NCBI RefSeq assembly: GCF_004363095.1
Contig: NZ_SNYO01000009.1
Coordinates: forward strand, 124,001-188,000
Direction of reading: 5' to 3'
Source: Actinomycetospora succinea
GTDB taxonomy: Bacteria; Actinomycetota; Actinomycetes; Mycobacteriales; Pseudonocardiaceae
Length of the DNA stretch: 64,000 nucleotides
Both the position numbers and the translations under genes were made by a program. Positions 36,229 through 44,469 of the stretch are shown here, one piece after another (the stretch's first letter is position 1; each line of letters opens with the position of its first letter). The notes under the pieces are model-generated. The model was given only the letters and a program-made list of their open reading frames with translations, did no database searches and had not been told where the DNA came from.

Positions 36229-36786
36229 GTGGACCGTCGGGACGTCCTCGCCGACGCGGCGACCACCGTGCTCGCGCAGGCCGGCAGCCGCGGCCTGACG
36301 CACCGCGCCGTCGACGCCGCCGCCGGGCTCGCGGAGGGCACGAGCTCGTACTACTTCCGCACCCGCTCGGCGCTCCTGCAGGCCTGCGTGGAACGGATGG
36401 CCGCGCGCACGCTCGAGGAGATGGCGAGCGGCACCCCGGCGATCAGGTCCGTCGACGCCCTCGTCGAGGCGTGCGTCGCGATCGTCGGGCGCTGGGTGGC
36501 GAAGGACCACGAACGGCTGCTCGCGCGCTGGGAGCTCGCGCTGGAGTCGACCCGGCGCCCGGAGCTCGAGACCGCGCTGCGCACCACGGGGGCGCTGATC
36601 CGCGAGCGGGTCGCGGACACCCTTGCCGGGCTCGGCATCGCCGAGCCGCGGCGCCGGGCCGACGACCTCGTCGCCTGCCTCGACGGCCTCGCCTTCGACC
36701 AGCTCGCGGGCGCCGGACGGCCCCCGCGCGACGACGCCGGCCTCCGGGCCTCGATCACCGACGTCGTCCGGGGCTTCACCGCCTGA
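36229..36786 (+). CDS. TetR-family transcriptional regulator
   Basis: A 185-residue regulator with an N-terminal helix-turn-helix (about 5-50; DVLADAATTVLAQAGSRGLTHRAVDAAAGLAEGTSSYYFRTRSALL) and a helical ligand-binding domain. It most resembles the group with the EGTSSYYFRTR recognition segment. It starts with GTG and is divergent from the FAD-monooxygenase/epimerase operon. The tandem CTCTACG repeats between them are its likely operator. Its 3' end overlaps the convergent membrane gene by 11 nt. The ligand is unknown, probably a substrate of the monooxygenase. Confidence 0.88.
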   Translation: MDRRDVLADAATTVLAQAGSRGLTHRAVDAAAGLAEGTSSYYFRTRSALLQACVERMAARTLEEMASGTPAIRSVDALVEACVAIVGRWVAKDHERLLARWELALESTRRPELETALRTTGALIRERVADTLAGLGIAEPRRRADDLVACLDGLAFDQLAGAGRPPRDDAGLRASITDVVRGFTA

Positions 36787-37183
36787 CGCGCTCCCGCGGC
36801 AGCGCCACCAGCACGGCGATCGCCAGCACGATCTCGAGCGCGAACGCGGCCTGCTGGCCGATCGCGTCCACGAGCGGGAAGTGCTCGAGGTGGAACGTGT
36901 GGAACACCGCGTGCGGCACCGCGAACACCAGGAACGACACGATCACCGCGATGACCAGCCGGCGCTCCGGCCACCACACGGCGAACGCGAGGGCGACGCC
37001 GAGCGCGAGCGTGCCGGCGCCGTGGTCGCGCACGAGGTGCTCGTTGTACGGCGGGAGCAGGGCGACCCAGGGCGTGCCGCCGTACGGAAAGACCTCGTAG
37101 AACGCCAGGGGCAGGAACAGCGCCCAGAGCCCGATGACGAACTGCATCGCCGCGAGGACGGCGAGGAGCACCCGGGCGATCAC
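36776..37183 (-). CDS. Four-helix membrane protein
   Basis: A 135-residue protein with four hydrophobic segments (about 1-25, 48-65, 70-92 and 105-128), basic C-terminus. The pattern with PYGGTPWVALLPPYNEHLVRDHG between helices 1 and 2 is like small DoxX/DUF4345-type membrane proteins, with no assigned role. Its GTG start overlaps the stop of the NmrA-like gene as GTGA, so it is coupled to it and belongs to the ECF41 sigma-factor module. There are no catalytic motifs. Confidence 0.7.
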   Translation of the reverse strand: MIARVLLAVLAAMQFVIGLWALFLPLAFYEVFPYGGTPWVALLPPYNEHLVRDHGAGTLALGVALAFAVWWPERRLVIAVIVSFLVFAVPHAVFHTFHLEHFPLVDAIGQQAAFALEIVLAIAVLVALPRERVRR

Positions 37184-37908
37184 CGGGCCACCCCCGCGGC
37201 GAGGAACTGCTCGAAGGTGCCGACGCCCTCGGCGTGCTCGGGCGCGAGGTTCGCCCCCGCGCGGAAGCCCCGCGCGATCGCCCCGGGCAGGCGCAGCGGC
37301 ACCACCGGGCGCCGTCGGCCGGTCACCTGCGCCCACGTCCGCGCGAGGTCGGCCATCGTGCGGACCTCGGGGCCGCCGAGGTCGGGCACGCGGCCCTGGG
37401 GCGGGCCGGCGGCGAGCGCGGCGAGGCGGGCGGCGACGTCCTCGACCGCGACCGGCTGGAAGGACGCCCCGGCGAGCACGGGGAGGACGCCGGCGCGGGC
37501 GGTGGTCGCGAAGAGGGTCGCGAGCAGGTCGTGGAACTGGGTGGCGCGCAGGATCGTCCACGGCACCCCGGAGTCGGCGACGACCTCCTCGCTGCGGACC
37601 TTCTCGCGGTAGTAGCCCAGCGGGATGCGGTCGGCGCCGACGATCGAGATGTGCACGAGGTGCCCGACCCCGGCGCGCCGTGCGGCCGCGACCACCCGCG
37701 CGGTGGACGCCGCGTCGCCCTTCGGCCGGCTCGCGAGGTGCAGCACCGTCGACGCCCCGGCCAGCGCGGCGTCGAGGCCCGCGCCGGTGTCCAGGTCGCC
37801 GACGGCCCGTCCCGGTCCGTCACGGCGGCTCAGGACGCGCGGCTCGTCGAGCATCGGCACGAGCGCGCGCCCCAGCGTGCCCGTCCCCCCGGTCATCAGC
37901 ACGGTCAT
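37180..37908 (-). CDS. NAD(P)-binding NmrA-like oxidoreductase, partner of the ECF41 sigma factor
   Basis: A 242-residue atypical short-chain dehydrogenase with GGTGTLGRAL (7-16) as the dinucleotide motif, then YYREKVRSEEVV carrying a YxxxK-like element (about 98-110). ECF41 sigma factors are typically encoded next to one 'COE' gene (carboxymuconolactone decarboxylase, oxidoreductase or epimerase), and this gene takes that place, 40 nt downstream of the sigma gene. A GGGAGG ribosome-binding site precedes the ATG. A TGTCACG-N15-CGGTCG element resembling the ECF41 target promoter lies at 37959-37986. Confidence 0.82.
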   Translation of the reverse strand: MTVLMTGGTGTLGRALVPMLDEPRVLSRRDGPGRAVGDLDTGAGLDAALAGASTVLHLASRPKGDAASTARVVAAARRAGVGHLVHISIVGADRIPLGYYREKVRSEEVVADSGVPWTILRATQFHDLLATLFATTARAGVLPVLAGASFQPVAVEDVAARLAALAAGPPQGRVPDLGGPEVRTMADLARTWAQVTGRRRPVVPLRLPGAIARGFRAGANLAPEHAEGVGTFEQFLAAGVAR

Positions 37909-37948
37909 GACGTCCTCCCGGTCCTGTCCGGCGCCCCGGCGGCGCCCG

Positions 37949-38836
37949 TCAGGAAGGTCGACCGGACAGCCCCTCGGAACGTGACAGCTGCCCGGCGAGG
38001 AAGGCGAGCTTGTCGGGGTTTCGGAGGATCCGGACGGCTCGCACCTCTCCGTCCCCCTCGACGGTCAGGACACCGTCCAGCCGGCCGTCGAGGAAGGCGA
38101 GGACCGCCGGCGCGCCGTTGACCTCGGCCGCCGCGCCGGTGCCGTGCCATCGGCCCGGCCCGAGGATGCCGACGAGGAACCGCGCCACCGCCTCCCGGCC
38201 GTGGACCGGCCGCCGGGCGGCCTTGACCTTCCCGCCGCCGTCCGACCACACGGTGACGTCGGCGGCCAGCAGCGCCTCGAGGCCGGCGAGGTCGCCGTCG
38301 CGGGCGGCCGCCACGAAGCGGGCGAGCAGCGGGCCCACGTCGGCCGGGGTCGTCGACACCGTCGGGACGGCCGCGAGGTGCCGGCGCGCCCGTGTGTGCA
38401 GCTGGCGCGACCCGGCCTCGGTGACGTCGAGGACGGCCGCGACCTCGGCGTGGCTGTGGCCGAACGCCTCGCGCAGCACGTAGACGGCGCGCTCGGGCGG
38501 GGTGAGGCGCTCGAGCGTGGTGAGCAGGGCGAGCGAGACGGACTCGCGCTCCTCGAGCGTGGTGGCCGGGTCGTCCGTGAGGATCGGCTCGGGCAGCCAC
38601 GGGCCGACGTAGGTCTCGCGGCGGGCGCGCGCGGAGTCGAGGCGGTTGAGGCAGAGCCGGGTGACGACGGTGGTCAGCCACGCGGCGGGGTTGTCGACGG
38701 TCTCCTCGTGGCCGGCCCACCGCAGCCAGGCGTCCTGGACGACGTCCTCGGCGTCGTGCGCGGAGCCGAGCATCCGGTAGGCGATGCCGAACAGGCGGGG
38801 GCGCTGCCCGTCGAAGACCGCGGTGGCCTGATCCAC
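37949..38836 (-). CDS. sigJ: ECF41-type RNA polymerase sigma factor (SigJ-like)
   Basis: A 295-residue extracytoplasmic-function sigma factor with a C-terminal SnoaL-like domain. Sigma region 2 is at about 5-75 (FGIAYRMLGSAHDAEDVVQDAWLRW) and region 4 at about 110-165 (LTPPERAVYVLREAFGHSHAEVAAVL). The linker motif WLPEP, the SnoaL-domain motif DGGGKV and the C-terminal NPDKL are the three hallmarks of the ECF41 group, in which the C-terminal domain works as a built-in anti-sigma-like regulator. The GTG start at 38836 is divergent from a MerR gene, 61 nt apart. Confidence 0.9.
   Translation of the reverse strand: MDQATAVFDGQRPRLFGIAYRMLGSAHDAEDVVQDAWLRWAGHEETVDNPAAWLTTVVTRLCLNRLDSARARRETYVGPWLPEPILTDDPATTLEERESVSLALLTTLERLTPPERAVYVLREAFGHSHAEVAAVLDVTEAGSRQLHTRARRHLAAVPTVSTTPADVGPLLARFVAAARDGDLAGLEALLAADVTVWSDGGGKVKAARRPVHGREAVARFLVGILGPGRWHGTGAAAEVNGAPAVLAFLDGRLDGVLTVEGDGEVRAVRILRNPDKLAFLAGQLSRSEGLSGRPS
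37959..37986 (-). promoter_or_regulatory. Candidate ECF41-dependent promoter
   Basis: TGTCACG (37986-37980) and CGGTCG (37964-37959) with a 15-nt spacer lie within the last codons of the sigma gene, about 50 nt before the oxidoreductase start. This resembles the reported ECF41 pattern of TGTCACA and CGTC boxes. It is a match by eye. Confidence 0.45.
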
Positions 38837-38859
38837 ACGCCCATCCTGCCCGGGATCGC

Positions 38860-38890
38860 TTGCCTTCGACCGCACTCGAAGTCCTACGGT
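38860..38890 (+). promoter_or_regulatory. MerR-type promoter with 19-bp spacer and operator
   Basis: TTGCCT (38860-38865) and TACGGT (38885-38890) are separated by exactly 19 nt, the overlong spacing of MerR-activated promoters. The spacer region contains the dyad CTTCGA-N6-TCGAAG (38864-38881). The GTG of the merR gene begins 7 nt after the -10 box, so the mRNA is probably leaderless. Confidence 0.85.
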
Positions 38891-38897
38891 CGTTCCC

Positions 38898-39356
38898 GTG
38901 AGCGTGACGACGGACCGGCTGCGGGGCCTGATCGAGACGACCGAGGGCGAGCTGCCCTCGCTCACGGTCGAGCTGGTGCGCGACCTCGAGGTCCACGAGC
39001 AGATGTCCATCGCCGAGGTGGCGGAGCTGACCGGCCTGTCGGCCCACACGTTGCGCTACTACGAGCGCATCGGGCTGGTGGAGGTCCCGCGGGACGCCGC
39101 GGGCCGCCGCCTCTACGACCGCGAGGCCGTGGGCCGGGTCGTGTTCATCACCCGGCTGCGCGACTCGGACATGCCGATCGCCGCCATCGCCCGCTACGTC
39201 GAGCTCGTCAAGCAGGGGCCGGGCACCGAGCCCGAGCGCCTGGCGCTCCTCGAGGCGCACCGCGACGACATCCTCAACCGCCTCCGGGATCTGCAGGGCG
39301 CGCTCGCGGTCGTCGACTACAAGATCACGACCTACGGCGGGTCCTGCGGGTCGTAG
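38898..39356 (+). CDS. MerR-family regulator of an aldo-keto reductase
   Basis: A 152-residue MerR protein. The DNA-binding domain is at about 36-80 ([46 protein letters not shown]), followed by helices and the dimerisation coil. The N-terminal ~35 residues are an extension with a helical [17 protein letters not shown] segment. The start GTG lies 7 nt downstream of the -10 box of a perfect MerR-type promoter, pointing to autoregulation on a leaderless transcript. The following aldo-keto reductase, 88 nt away, is the likely target. The C-terminal CGS Cys could sense oxidants or electrophiles. Confidence 0.9.
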   Translation: MSVTTDRLRGLIETTEGELPSLTVELVRDLEVHEQMSIAEVAELTGLSAHTLRYYERIGLVEVPRDAAGRRLYDREAVGRVVFITRLRDSDMPIAAIARYVELVKQGPGTEPERLALLEAHRDDILNRLRDLQGALAVVDYKITTYGGSCGS

Positions 39357-39444
39357 CGCCCGTCCCCTCCGCTCGCTCACCCCGGCCGACGTGGCCCGGG
39401 GCCATCTCGTGCTGCCTTCCACTGCCGTGACTCAGGGAGAAACC

Positions 39445-40425
39445 GTGTCCGACCGCCACCTCGGCCCGCTGCCCGTCCCCTCGCTGGGGCTGGGCTGCAT
39501 GGGCCTGAACTGGGCCTACGGGCCCGCCGACCGCGACGAGTCGATCGCCACCGTCCGGCGCGCGCTCGACCTCGGCGTCACCTTCCTCGACACCGCCGAC
39601 GTGTACGCGAACGGCGAGAACGAGCGCCTCGTCGGCGAGGCGATCGCCGGACGCCGCGACGAGGTCACGCTCGCGACGAAGTTCGGCATCCAGACCGACC
39701 CGGCCACCGGCTACCCGAACGGGCAGGTCGACGGGTCGCCGGACTACGTGCGGCGCTCGATCGACGGGTCGCTCCAGCGTCTCGGCGTCGACCACGTCGA
39801 GCTGTACTACCTGCACCGCCCGGACCCGGCGACGCCGGTCGAGGAGACCGTCGGCGCGATGGCCGGGCTCGTGACCGCGGGCAAGGTCCGCCACCTCGGG
39901 CTGTCCGAGGCGTCGGCGGAGACCGTGCACCGGGCCGCCGCGGTGGCGCCGATCGCGGCGCTGCAGTCGGAGTGGTCGCTGTTCAGCCGCGACATCGAGG
40001 CGTCCGTGGTGCCGGCCGCCCGCGAGCACGGGATCGGGCTCGTGCCCTACAGCCCGCTGGGGCGCGGGATGCTCACCGACGCGTCGGTGCGCGACCTCGC
40101 GAGCGACGACTTCCGCCGCACCCTGCCCCGCTTCGCCGAGGGCGCGCTGGAGGAGAACCTGGCGCTGGTGGAGCAGGTCCGCGAGGTCGCGAAGCGCCGT
40201 GGTGCGACGCCGGCGCAGGTGGCGCTGGCGTGGCTGCTGGCCCAGGGTGACGACGTCGTGCCGATCCCGGGCACCAAGCGCCGGGCCTACCTCGAGGAGA
40301 ACCTCGGGGCGCGCGACGTCGTGCTCGACGCCGACGACGTGGCCGCGCTCTCGGCACTGGTGCCGACCGGGAACCGCACCGGCGACATGAGCTGGGTCAA
40401 CCGGGACACGGCCGCCCTGAGCTGA
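39445..40425 (+). CDS. Aldo-keto reductase
   Basis: A 326-residue NADPH-dependent reductase with a TIM-barrel fold. The catalytic Asp/Tyr lie in [20 protein letters not shown] (about 45-65), Lys in VTLATKFG (about 75-82), and His in [20 protein letters not shown] (about 115-135). The cofactor segment [16 protein letters not shown] (about 275-291) is present. The start is the GTG at 39445 with AGGGAGAA upstream. It follows the MerR gene and is probably co-regulated. Members of this group reduce aldehydes and methylglyoxal-like carbonyls. The terminator at 40434-40473 closes the unit. Confidence 0.92.
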   Translation: MSDRHLGPLPVPSLGLGCMGLNWAYGPADRDESIATVRRALDLGVTFLDTADVYANGENERLVGEAIAGRRDEVTLATKFGIQTDPATGYPNGQVDGSPDYVRRSIDGSLQRLGVDHVELYYLHRPDPATPVEETVGAMAGLVTAGKVRHLGLSEASAETVHRAAAVAPIAALQSEWSLFSRDIEASVVPAAREHGIGLVPYSPLGRGMLTDASVRDLASDDFRRTLPRFAEGALEENLALVEQVREVAKRRGATPAQVALAWLLAQGDDVVPIPGTKRRAYLEENLGARDVVLDADDVAALSALVPTGNRTGDMSWVNRDTAALS

Positions 40426-40433
40426 ATCCGGAC

Positions 40434-40473
40434 ATCGGGCCGGGAATCGGGTGCATTCGATTCCCGGCCCGAT
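40434..40473 (+). terminator. Hairpin terminator after the aldo-keto reductase gene
   Basis: Perfect 16-bp stem (ATCGGGCCGGGAATCG at 40434-40449 with 40458-40473) and an 8-nt loop, 9 nt after the stop. Confidence 0.88.
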
Positions 40474-40626
40474 TCCCAAGAACTGGTCAAGTCGCGTCCT
40501 GAATTGCGGAAATCGCCCCCGTCGCACTGGCGCGCCGCAGTTCGTGGGCTAATCTCCTTCGCATCACGGCCCGGTCACGCTCCCCCGCTCCCCGACCGGA
40601 CCGTCGACGGAGGTGACCCCGACACC

Positions 40627-41238
40627 ATGACTGCTGCCCTGCCCCGGCGTTCCCCCCAGCAGATGACCGCCGTCCTCGGCATCGCGGTCGGCGCCGTCGG
40701 CGCGGCCGTGCTCGGCTCGCACGCCGGTGACACCGGTGATCTGGCCCTGCCCGACACCGGGTCGACCACCGCGGAGCTGAACCTGGCCTCGCACCACACC
40801 CCGTCGGCGTCCGTCGCGCCGGTGCACGGCGAGGTCACCTCGGCCGCCGCGACCGTGCCCGAGCTGACGAAGGCCGCACAGCGCCAGCAGGCGGCCGCGG
40901 CGCACTCCCGGAAGATCGAGGACGCGATCGACCGTTTCGAGTCGCGGATCGGCACGACGCGCTACGAGGGCTATTGCGAGCGGGCGGTCGAGAACGCGTT
41001 CGGCACGCAGGGCCACTACGGCAGCGCGCGCCAGGACTGGCGCTCGCAGGACCAGCACTCGGACTGGCAGAACGCCCCGCGCGGCGCGATGGTCTTCTAC
41101 AACACGTCCGCGAACGCCCACGTCGCCCTGAGCCTCGGCGACGGCCGCGTGGTCTCGTCGAGCGCGCACGGCAAGGTCGGCATCGTCCCGATCGACCACT
41201 TCCAGCACCCGCTGGGCTGGGCGTACGCCCCGTACTGA
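40627..41238 (+). CDS. Secreted CHAP/NlpC-like peptidase or amidase
   Basis: A 203-residue exported protein. A hydrophobic segment (about 12-32; MTAVLGIAVGAVGAAVLG) serves as signal peptide or anchor. A Ser/Ala-rich linker follows, then a short helix (LTKAAQRQQAAAAHSRKIEDAIDRF) and a C-terminal papain-like domain (about 110-203). The presumed nucleophile is Cys in YEGYCERAVENAFG and the His is in NAHVALSLGDGRVVS, so cell-wall amide cleavage is likely. The ATG has a good GGAGGTGA 10 nt upstream. An upstream open frame of 41 codons has no such signal. Confidence 0.8.
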   Translation: MTAALPRRSPQQMTAVLGIAVGAVGAAVLGSHAGDTGDLALPDTGSTTAELNLASHHTPSASVAPVHGEVTSAAATVPELTKAAQRQQAAAAHSRKIEDAIDRFESRIGTTRYEGYCERAVENAFGTQGHYGSARQDWRSQDQHSDWQNAPRGAMVFYNTSANAHVALSLGDGRVVSSSAHGKVGIVPIDHFQHPLGWAYAPY

Positions 41239-41250
41239 GGCGCTCCGCGC

Positions 41251-41294
41251 ACGTGAGTGATCTGGGTTGCCCTGGCAACCCAGATCACTCACGT
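41251..41294. repeat. Palindromic element with perfect 21-bp arms at a convergent gene end
   Basis: Arms 41251-41271 and 41274-41294 are exact complements around CT. The outer part ACGTGAGTGATC and the right flank GGCGTCAGCCCT also occur at 52026-52080, and the inner right half occurs in cobG at 56392-56415. It separates the CHAP gene from actP and probably terminates both. Confidence 0.85.
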
Positions 41295-41305
41295 GGCGTC
41301 AGCCC

Positions 41306-42823
41306 TCAGGCGTCGACCGGGTCGCGGCCGGTCATCGCGCGGACGTGCATGTCCTCGTACGGGAGCTCCTGCCCGGCTGCGGGCCGGCTGGTGATGGTGC
41401 CGAGCCAGCACCCGAGGAAGCCGATCGGCACGGACACCAGCGTCGGGTAGGACAGCGGGAAGAGCGCCGCCTCGCCCATCACGCCGGGACCCACCAGCAC
41501 GAGCACCACCGAGCTGACCAGGCCCGCGACGATGCCCGTGCTCGCACCCCGGGTGTTCAGCCGGGGCCAGAACAGCAGCAGGACGAGGACCGGGACGTTC
41601 GCGCTCGCCGCGACGACGACGGCCATCAGCGCGAGCAGGGCGATGTTCGTGTCCTGCGCGCCGAGGGCCAGCAGGATCGACACCGCCGCGATGGCGACGG
41701 CCGCGATGCGCCCGGCCTTGACCTGCTCGGCGTCGCTCGCCTGCCCGCGGCGGAACAGCGAGCTGTAGAGGTCGTGCGCGACGGCCCCGGAGCCCGCGAT
41801 CACCAGACCGGCGACGACGGCGAGGATGGTCGCGAAGGCGACGGCCGAGACGATCGCGAAGAGCACCGGCCCGCCGAGGAGCTCGGCGAGCTGGGGCGCG
41901 GCGAGGTTGCCCGCCGAGTTCGCCGCCTTGATCTGCACCTGGCCCACCAGGGCCGCCGCGCCGTAGCCGATGAACGGCATGGCCAGGAACGCCAGCCCGA
42001 GGATCCACAGCGCCACGCTCATCGACCGCCGCGCCACCTTGGCGTCGGGCACGGTGAAGAAGCGGATGAGGATGTGGGGCAGGGCCGCGGTCCCCAGGAC
42101 CTGCGCGACCGCGACCGACACCAGCTCCAGGCCCGGCATCACCCCGCTGGCCCGCGCGAACAGGTCGGTCGCCGACGTCTCGGCCACGGTGCGGAACATG
42201 AGCCCGAGGTCGAAGCCGAACCGGGCGAGGGTGAGCACCACGAGCAGGGCCATCGCGGCGAGCAGCATCACGGCCTTGACGATCTGGATCCAGGTCGTGG
42301 CGAGCATGCCGCCGACCGTGATGTAGACGGCCATGAGCACGCCGACGACGATCACCGCGACCCAGTACGGGATGCCGATCAGCAGCCCGATGAGCACGCC
42401 GGCGCCGACCAGCTGCGCGATCATGTAGAAGATCGTGACCACCAGCGTGTTCACGGCCATCACGGCGCGCACGCCGCGCGAGCGGAAGCGGCTGGAGAGG
42501 ACGTCGGCGATCGTGAACCGCCCGAGGTTGCGCAGCGGCTCGGCCACCAGCAGCAGCACGAGCAGGAACGCCACCAGCCCGCCCGCGACCAGGTAGAAGC
42601 CGTACACGCCCTGCAGGGCCAGGAGGCCCGCGACGCCGAGGAACGTCGACGCCGAGAGCAGGTCGCCGACGATGGCCAGGCCGTTCTGCCAGCCCGTGAT
42701 CTGGCCGCCGGCCACGTAGTGGGAGGCGGCGCTGCGGTTGCGGCGCCCGGCCCACCACGTGATGGCGAGGGTCAGGGCGATCACGGCGACGAAGATCGTG
42801 ATCGTGATCGGGTCGACGGTCAT
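41306..42823 (-). CDS. actP: Cation/acetate symporter (sodium:solute symporter family)
   Basis: A 505-residue inner-membrane transporter with about 13 helices. The family signature is seen in VAGGQITGWQNGLAIVGDLLSASTFLGVAGLLAL (about 30-65) and YITVGGMLATTWIQIVKAVMLL (about 165-187), typical of ActP/MctC-type importers for acetate and other short carboxylates. The start is the ATG at 42823, which overlaps the stop of the DUF485 gene as ATGA. The DUF485-actP pair is a conserved unit. Downstream of the acyl-CoA operon on the same strand, it may import a substrate for it. Confidence 0.92.
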   Translation of the reverse strand: MTVDPITITIFVAVIALTLAITWWAGRRNRSAASHYVAGGQITGWQNGLAIVGDLLSASTFLGVAGLLALQGVYGFYLVAGGLVAFLLVLLLVAEPLRNLGRFTIADVLSSRFRSRGVRAVMAVNTLVVTIFYMIAQLVGAGVLIGLLIGIPYWVAVIVVGVLMAVYITVGGMLATTWIQIVKAVMLLAAMALLVVLTLARFGFDLGLMFRTVAETSATDLFARASGVMPGLELVSVAVAQVLGTAALPHILIRFFTVPDAKVARRSMSVALWILGLAFLAMPFIGYGAAALVGQVQIKAANSAGNLAAPQLAELLGGPVLFAIVSAVAFATILAVVAGLVIAGSGAVAHDLYSSLFRRGQASDAEQVKAGRIAAVAIAAVSILLALGAQDTNIALLALMAVVVAASANVPVLVLLLFWPRLNTRGASTGIVAGLVSSVVLVLVGPGVMGEAALFPLSYPTLVSVPIGFLGCWLGTITSRPAAGQELPYEDMHVRAMTGRDPVDA

Positions 42824-43149
42824 CGGACGCTGCTCCCCGCGTCGACGGACGCCTCGGCGAACGCCCGGTCGGCGAGCTCGTCCCAGTGCTGGGCGCGGCG
42901 GACGTAGAGCCCGGTCAGCAGCCACACCAGCGGGAAGACGAGGACCGTGAGCACGAAGGTCCAGCTCACGACGCCGAGGGCCGGGCCGCTCAGGACGTCC
43001 GTGAAGCCCGAGACGACGATGATCGCGAGGTAGGCGCCGAAGCCCACGATCGTCGCCGGCACGACGAAGCGCCGTCGGCTGCGGACCAGTTCGGTGAAGG
43101 CCGGCGTCGCGATGACCGCCGTGGCTCGGGGGTCGGGGCGGTCGTCCAT
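42820..43149 (-). CDS. DUF485 small membrane protein
   Basis: A 109-residue YjcH-like protein with two membrane helices (about 35-55 and 65-90; FVVPATIVGFGAYLAIIVVSGF and ALGVVSWTFVLTVLVFPLVWLLTGLYV). DUF485 proteins are almost always encoded next to ActP-type symporters and are believed to assist them. The start at 43149 (MDDRPDPRATAV) gives the normal family length. It sits 84 nt downstream of the acyl-CoA dehydrogenase gene, so read-through from that operon is possible. Confidence 0.88.
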   Translation of the reverse strand: MDDRPDPRATAVIATPAFTELVRSRRRFVVPATIVGFGAYLAIIVVSGFTDVLSGPALGVVSWTFVLTVLVFPLVWLLTGLYVRRAQHWDELADRAFAEASVDAGSSVR

Positions 43150-43233
43150 GGGTTCTCCAGGTGTCGGGGTGCTCAGGGCGTCAGCGACCACCCGGCCGTC
43201 CTGCGCGACGGTCGGTGGACAGGGGTGATGGGG

Positions 43234-44469
43234 TCAGAGGAACCCGAACAGGCGGCCCGCGACCCGGCGGATCTGGACCTCCTCGGCGCCCTCGGTGATC
43301 CGGTAGCGACGGTGGTGGCGGTAGATGTGCTCGAACGGCTCGTGGCGGGAGTAGCCCATCCCGCCGAAGACCTGCATGGCGCGGTCCGCGGCGTCGCAGA
43401 CCAGGCGGTTGGCGCGGTAGTTGCACATCGAGACCTGGTGCCCGATCGACACCTCGGGGCGGCCGTCGGCGCGGCACGCGTCGAGCTCCGCGGCCGTCTC
43501 GCGGACGAGGGCGCGCAGCATGGCCGCCTCGGTGTGCAGCTCGACGAGCGGCCACTGGATCGCCTGCCGGCTCGCCAGGGGCCGGCCGAAGGTGTGGCGC
43601 TCGGTCGCGTACGCGACGGCCCGGTCGATGCAGTACTGCGCGGCTCCGAGGCTCGACGCGGCCTGGCGGATGCGGTTCTGGTGCACGAACGTCTGGGCGA
43701 CGGCGAGCGCCTCGCCCTCCTCGCCGAACACCGCCGACGCGGGCACCCGCACGTCGCGCAGCACGACCTCGCCGTGGTCGGTGGGCATGTTCAGCGTCCA
43801 CCAGTAGCGCGGCACCTCGAAGCCCGGCGTGTCCGTGGGGACCAGGAAGCTGGTGATGCCGCGCGCGCTGCCCGCGTCGCCGGAGGTCCGGGCGAACACG
43901 AGCTCGTGGCTCGCCCGGTGCACCCCGGTGCTCCAGCGCTTGGCGCCGTCGATCACCCAGTCGTCGCCGTCGCGGCGCGCGGTGGTCTCGAGCCAGGTGG
44001 CGTCGCTGCCGTGGTCGGGCTCGGTGAGCCCGAACGCGATGCCGCGCTCGCCGGTGATCGACGGCTCGACGAGCTCGGCGCGCTGCTCGGGGGTCCCGTA
44101 GAGGTGCAGCAGGTGGGCGAACACCAGGTTGCCGACGACGGAGTGCTCGTTCTGCAGGTCGTTGTGCAGCCCGAGGCCGCGGTGGGCGAGGTGCTCGCGG
44201 ACCGCCGCCATGACGGCGTCGCCGGCGTCGGAGCCGCCCAGCTCGGCGGGCAGCGAGAGCCGGTGGAAGCCCGCGGCGTCGGCCCGCCGGCGGGCCTCGG
44301 CCAGCAGCTCCTCCCACTCCGGGCGGGGCAGCCCGCCGCCCTCGAAGTCGGTGCGGGCCCACTCGCGGCGGTGGTCGAAGAACCGCTCGTTGTCGTCCTG
44401 CGCCTGCAGCGGGTCGATCTCGGCGGCGATGAAGGCGTCCAGCGCCTCGAGGAGCTCGGGGATGGTCAC
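43234..44469 (-). CDS. Acyl-CoA dehydrogenase
   Basis: A 411-residue FAD-dependent alpha,beta-desaturase. The flavin signature FGLTEPDHGSDATWLETTA (about 145-163), WVIDGAKRWSTGVHRASHELVFART and QVFGGMGYSRHEPFEHIYRHHRRYRITEGAEEVQ (about 365-400) define the family, the last holding the usual catalytic-Glu region. It is the final gene of the five-gene overlapping unit. Its ATG overlaps the ligase stop by ATGA? No: the ligase gene ends inside it, sharing the last 4 nt of ATGA at 44466-44469, so the ligase precedes it and the two are coupled. Confidence 0.9.
   Translation of the reverse strand: MTIPELLEALDAFIAAEIDPLQAQDDNERFFDHRREWARTDFEGGGLPRPEWEELLAEARRRADAAGFHRLSLPAELGGSDAGDAVMAAVREHLAHRGLGLHNDLQNEHSVVGNLVFAHLLHLYGTPEQRAELVEPSITGERGIAFGLTEPDHGSDATWLETTARRDGDDWVIDGAKRWSTGVHRASHELVFARTSGDAGSARGITSFLVPTDTPGFEVPRYWWTLNMPTDHGEVVLRDVRVPASAVFGEEGEALAVAQTFVHQNRIRQAASSLGAAQYCIDRAVAYATERHTFGRPLASRQAIQWPLVELHTEAAMLRALVRETAAELDACRADGRPEVSIGHQVSMCNYRANRLVCDAADRAMQVFGGMGYSRHEPFEHIYRHHRRYRITEGAEEVQIRRVAGRLFGFL

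Noticed and set aside
36150-37100. 316-codon plus-strand frame over the TetR gene
   Set aside because: It is out of frame with the TetR helix-turn-helix and is Arg/Gly-rich throughout.
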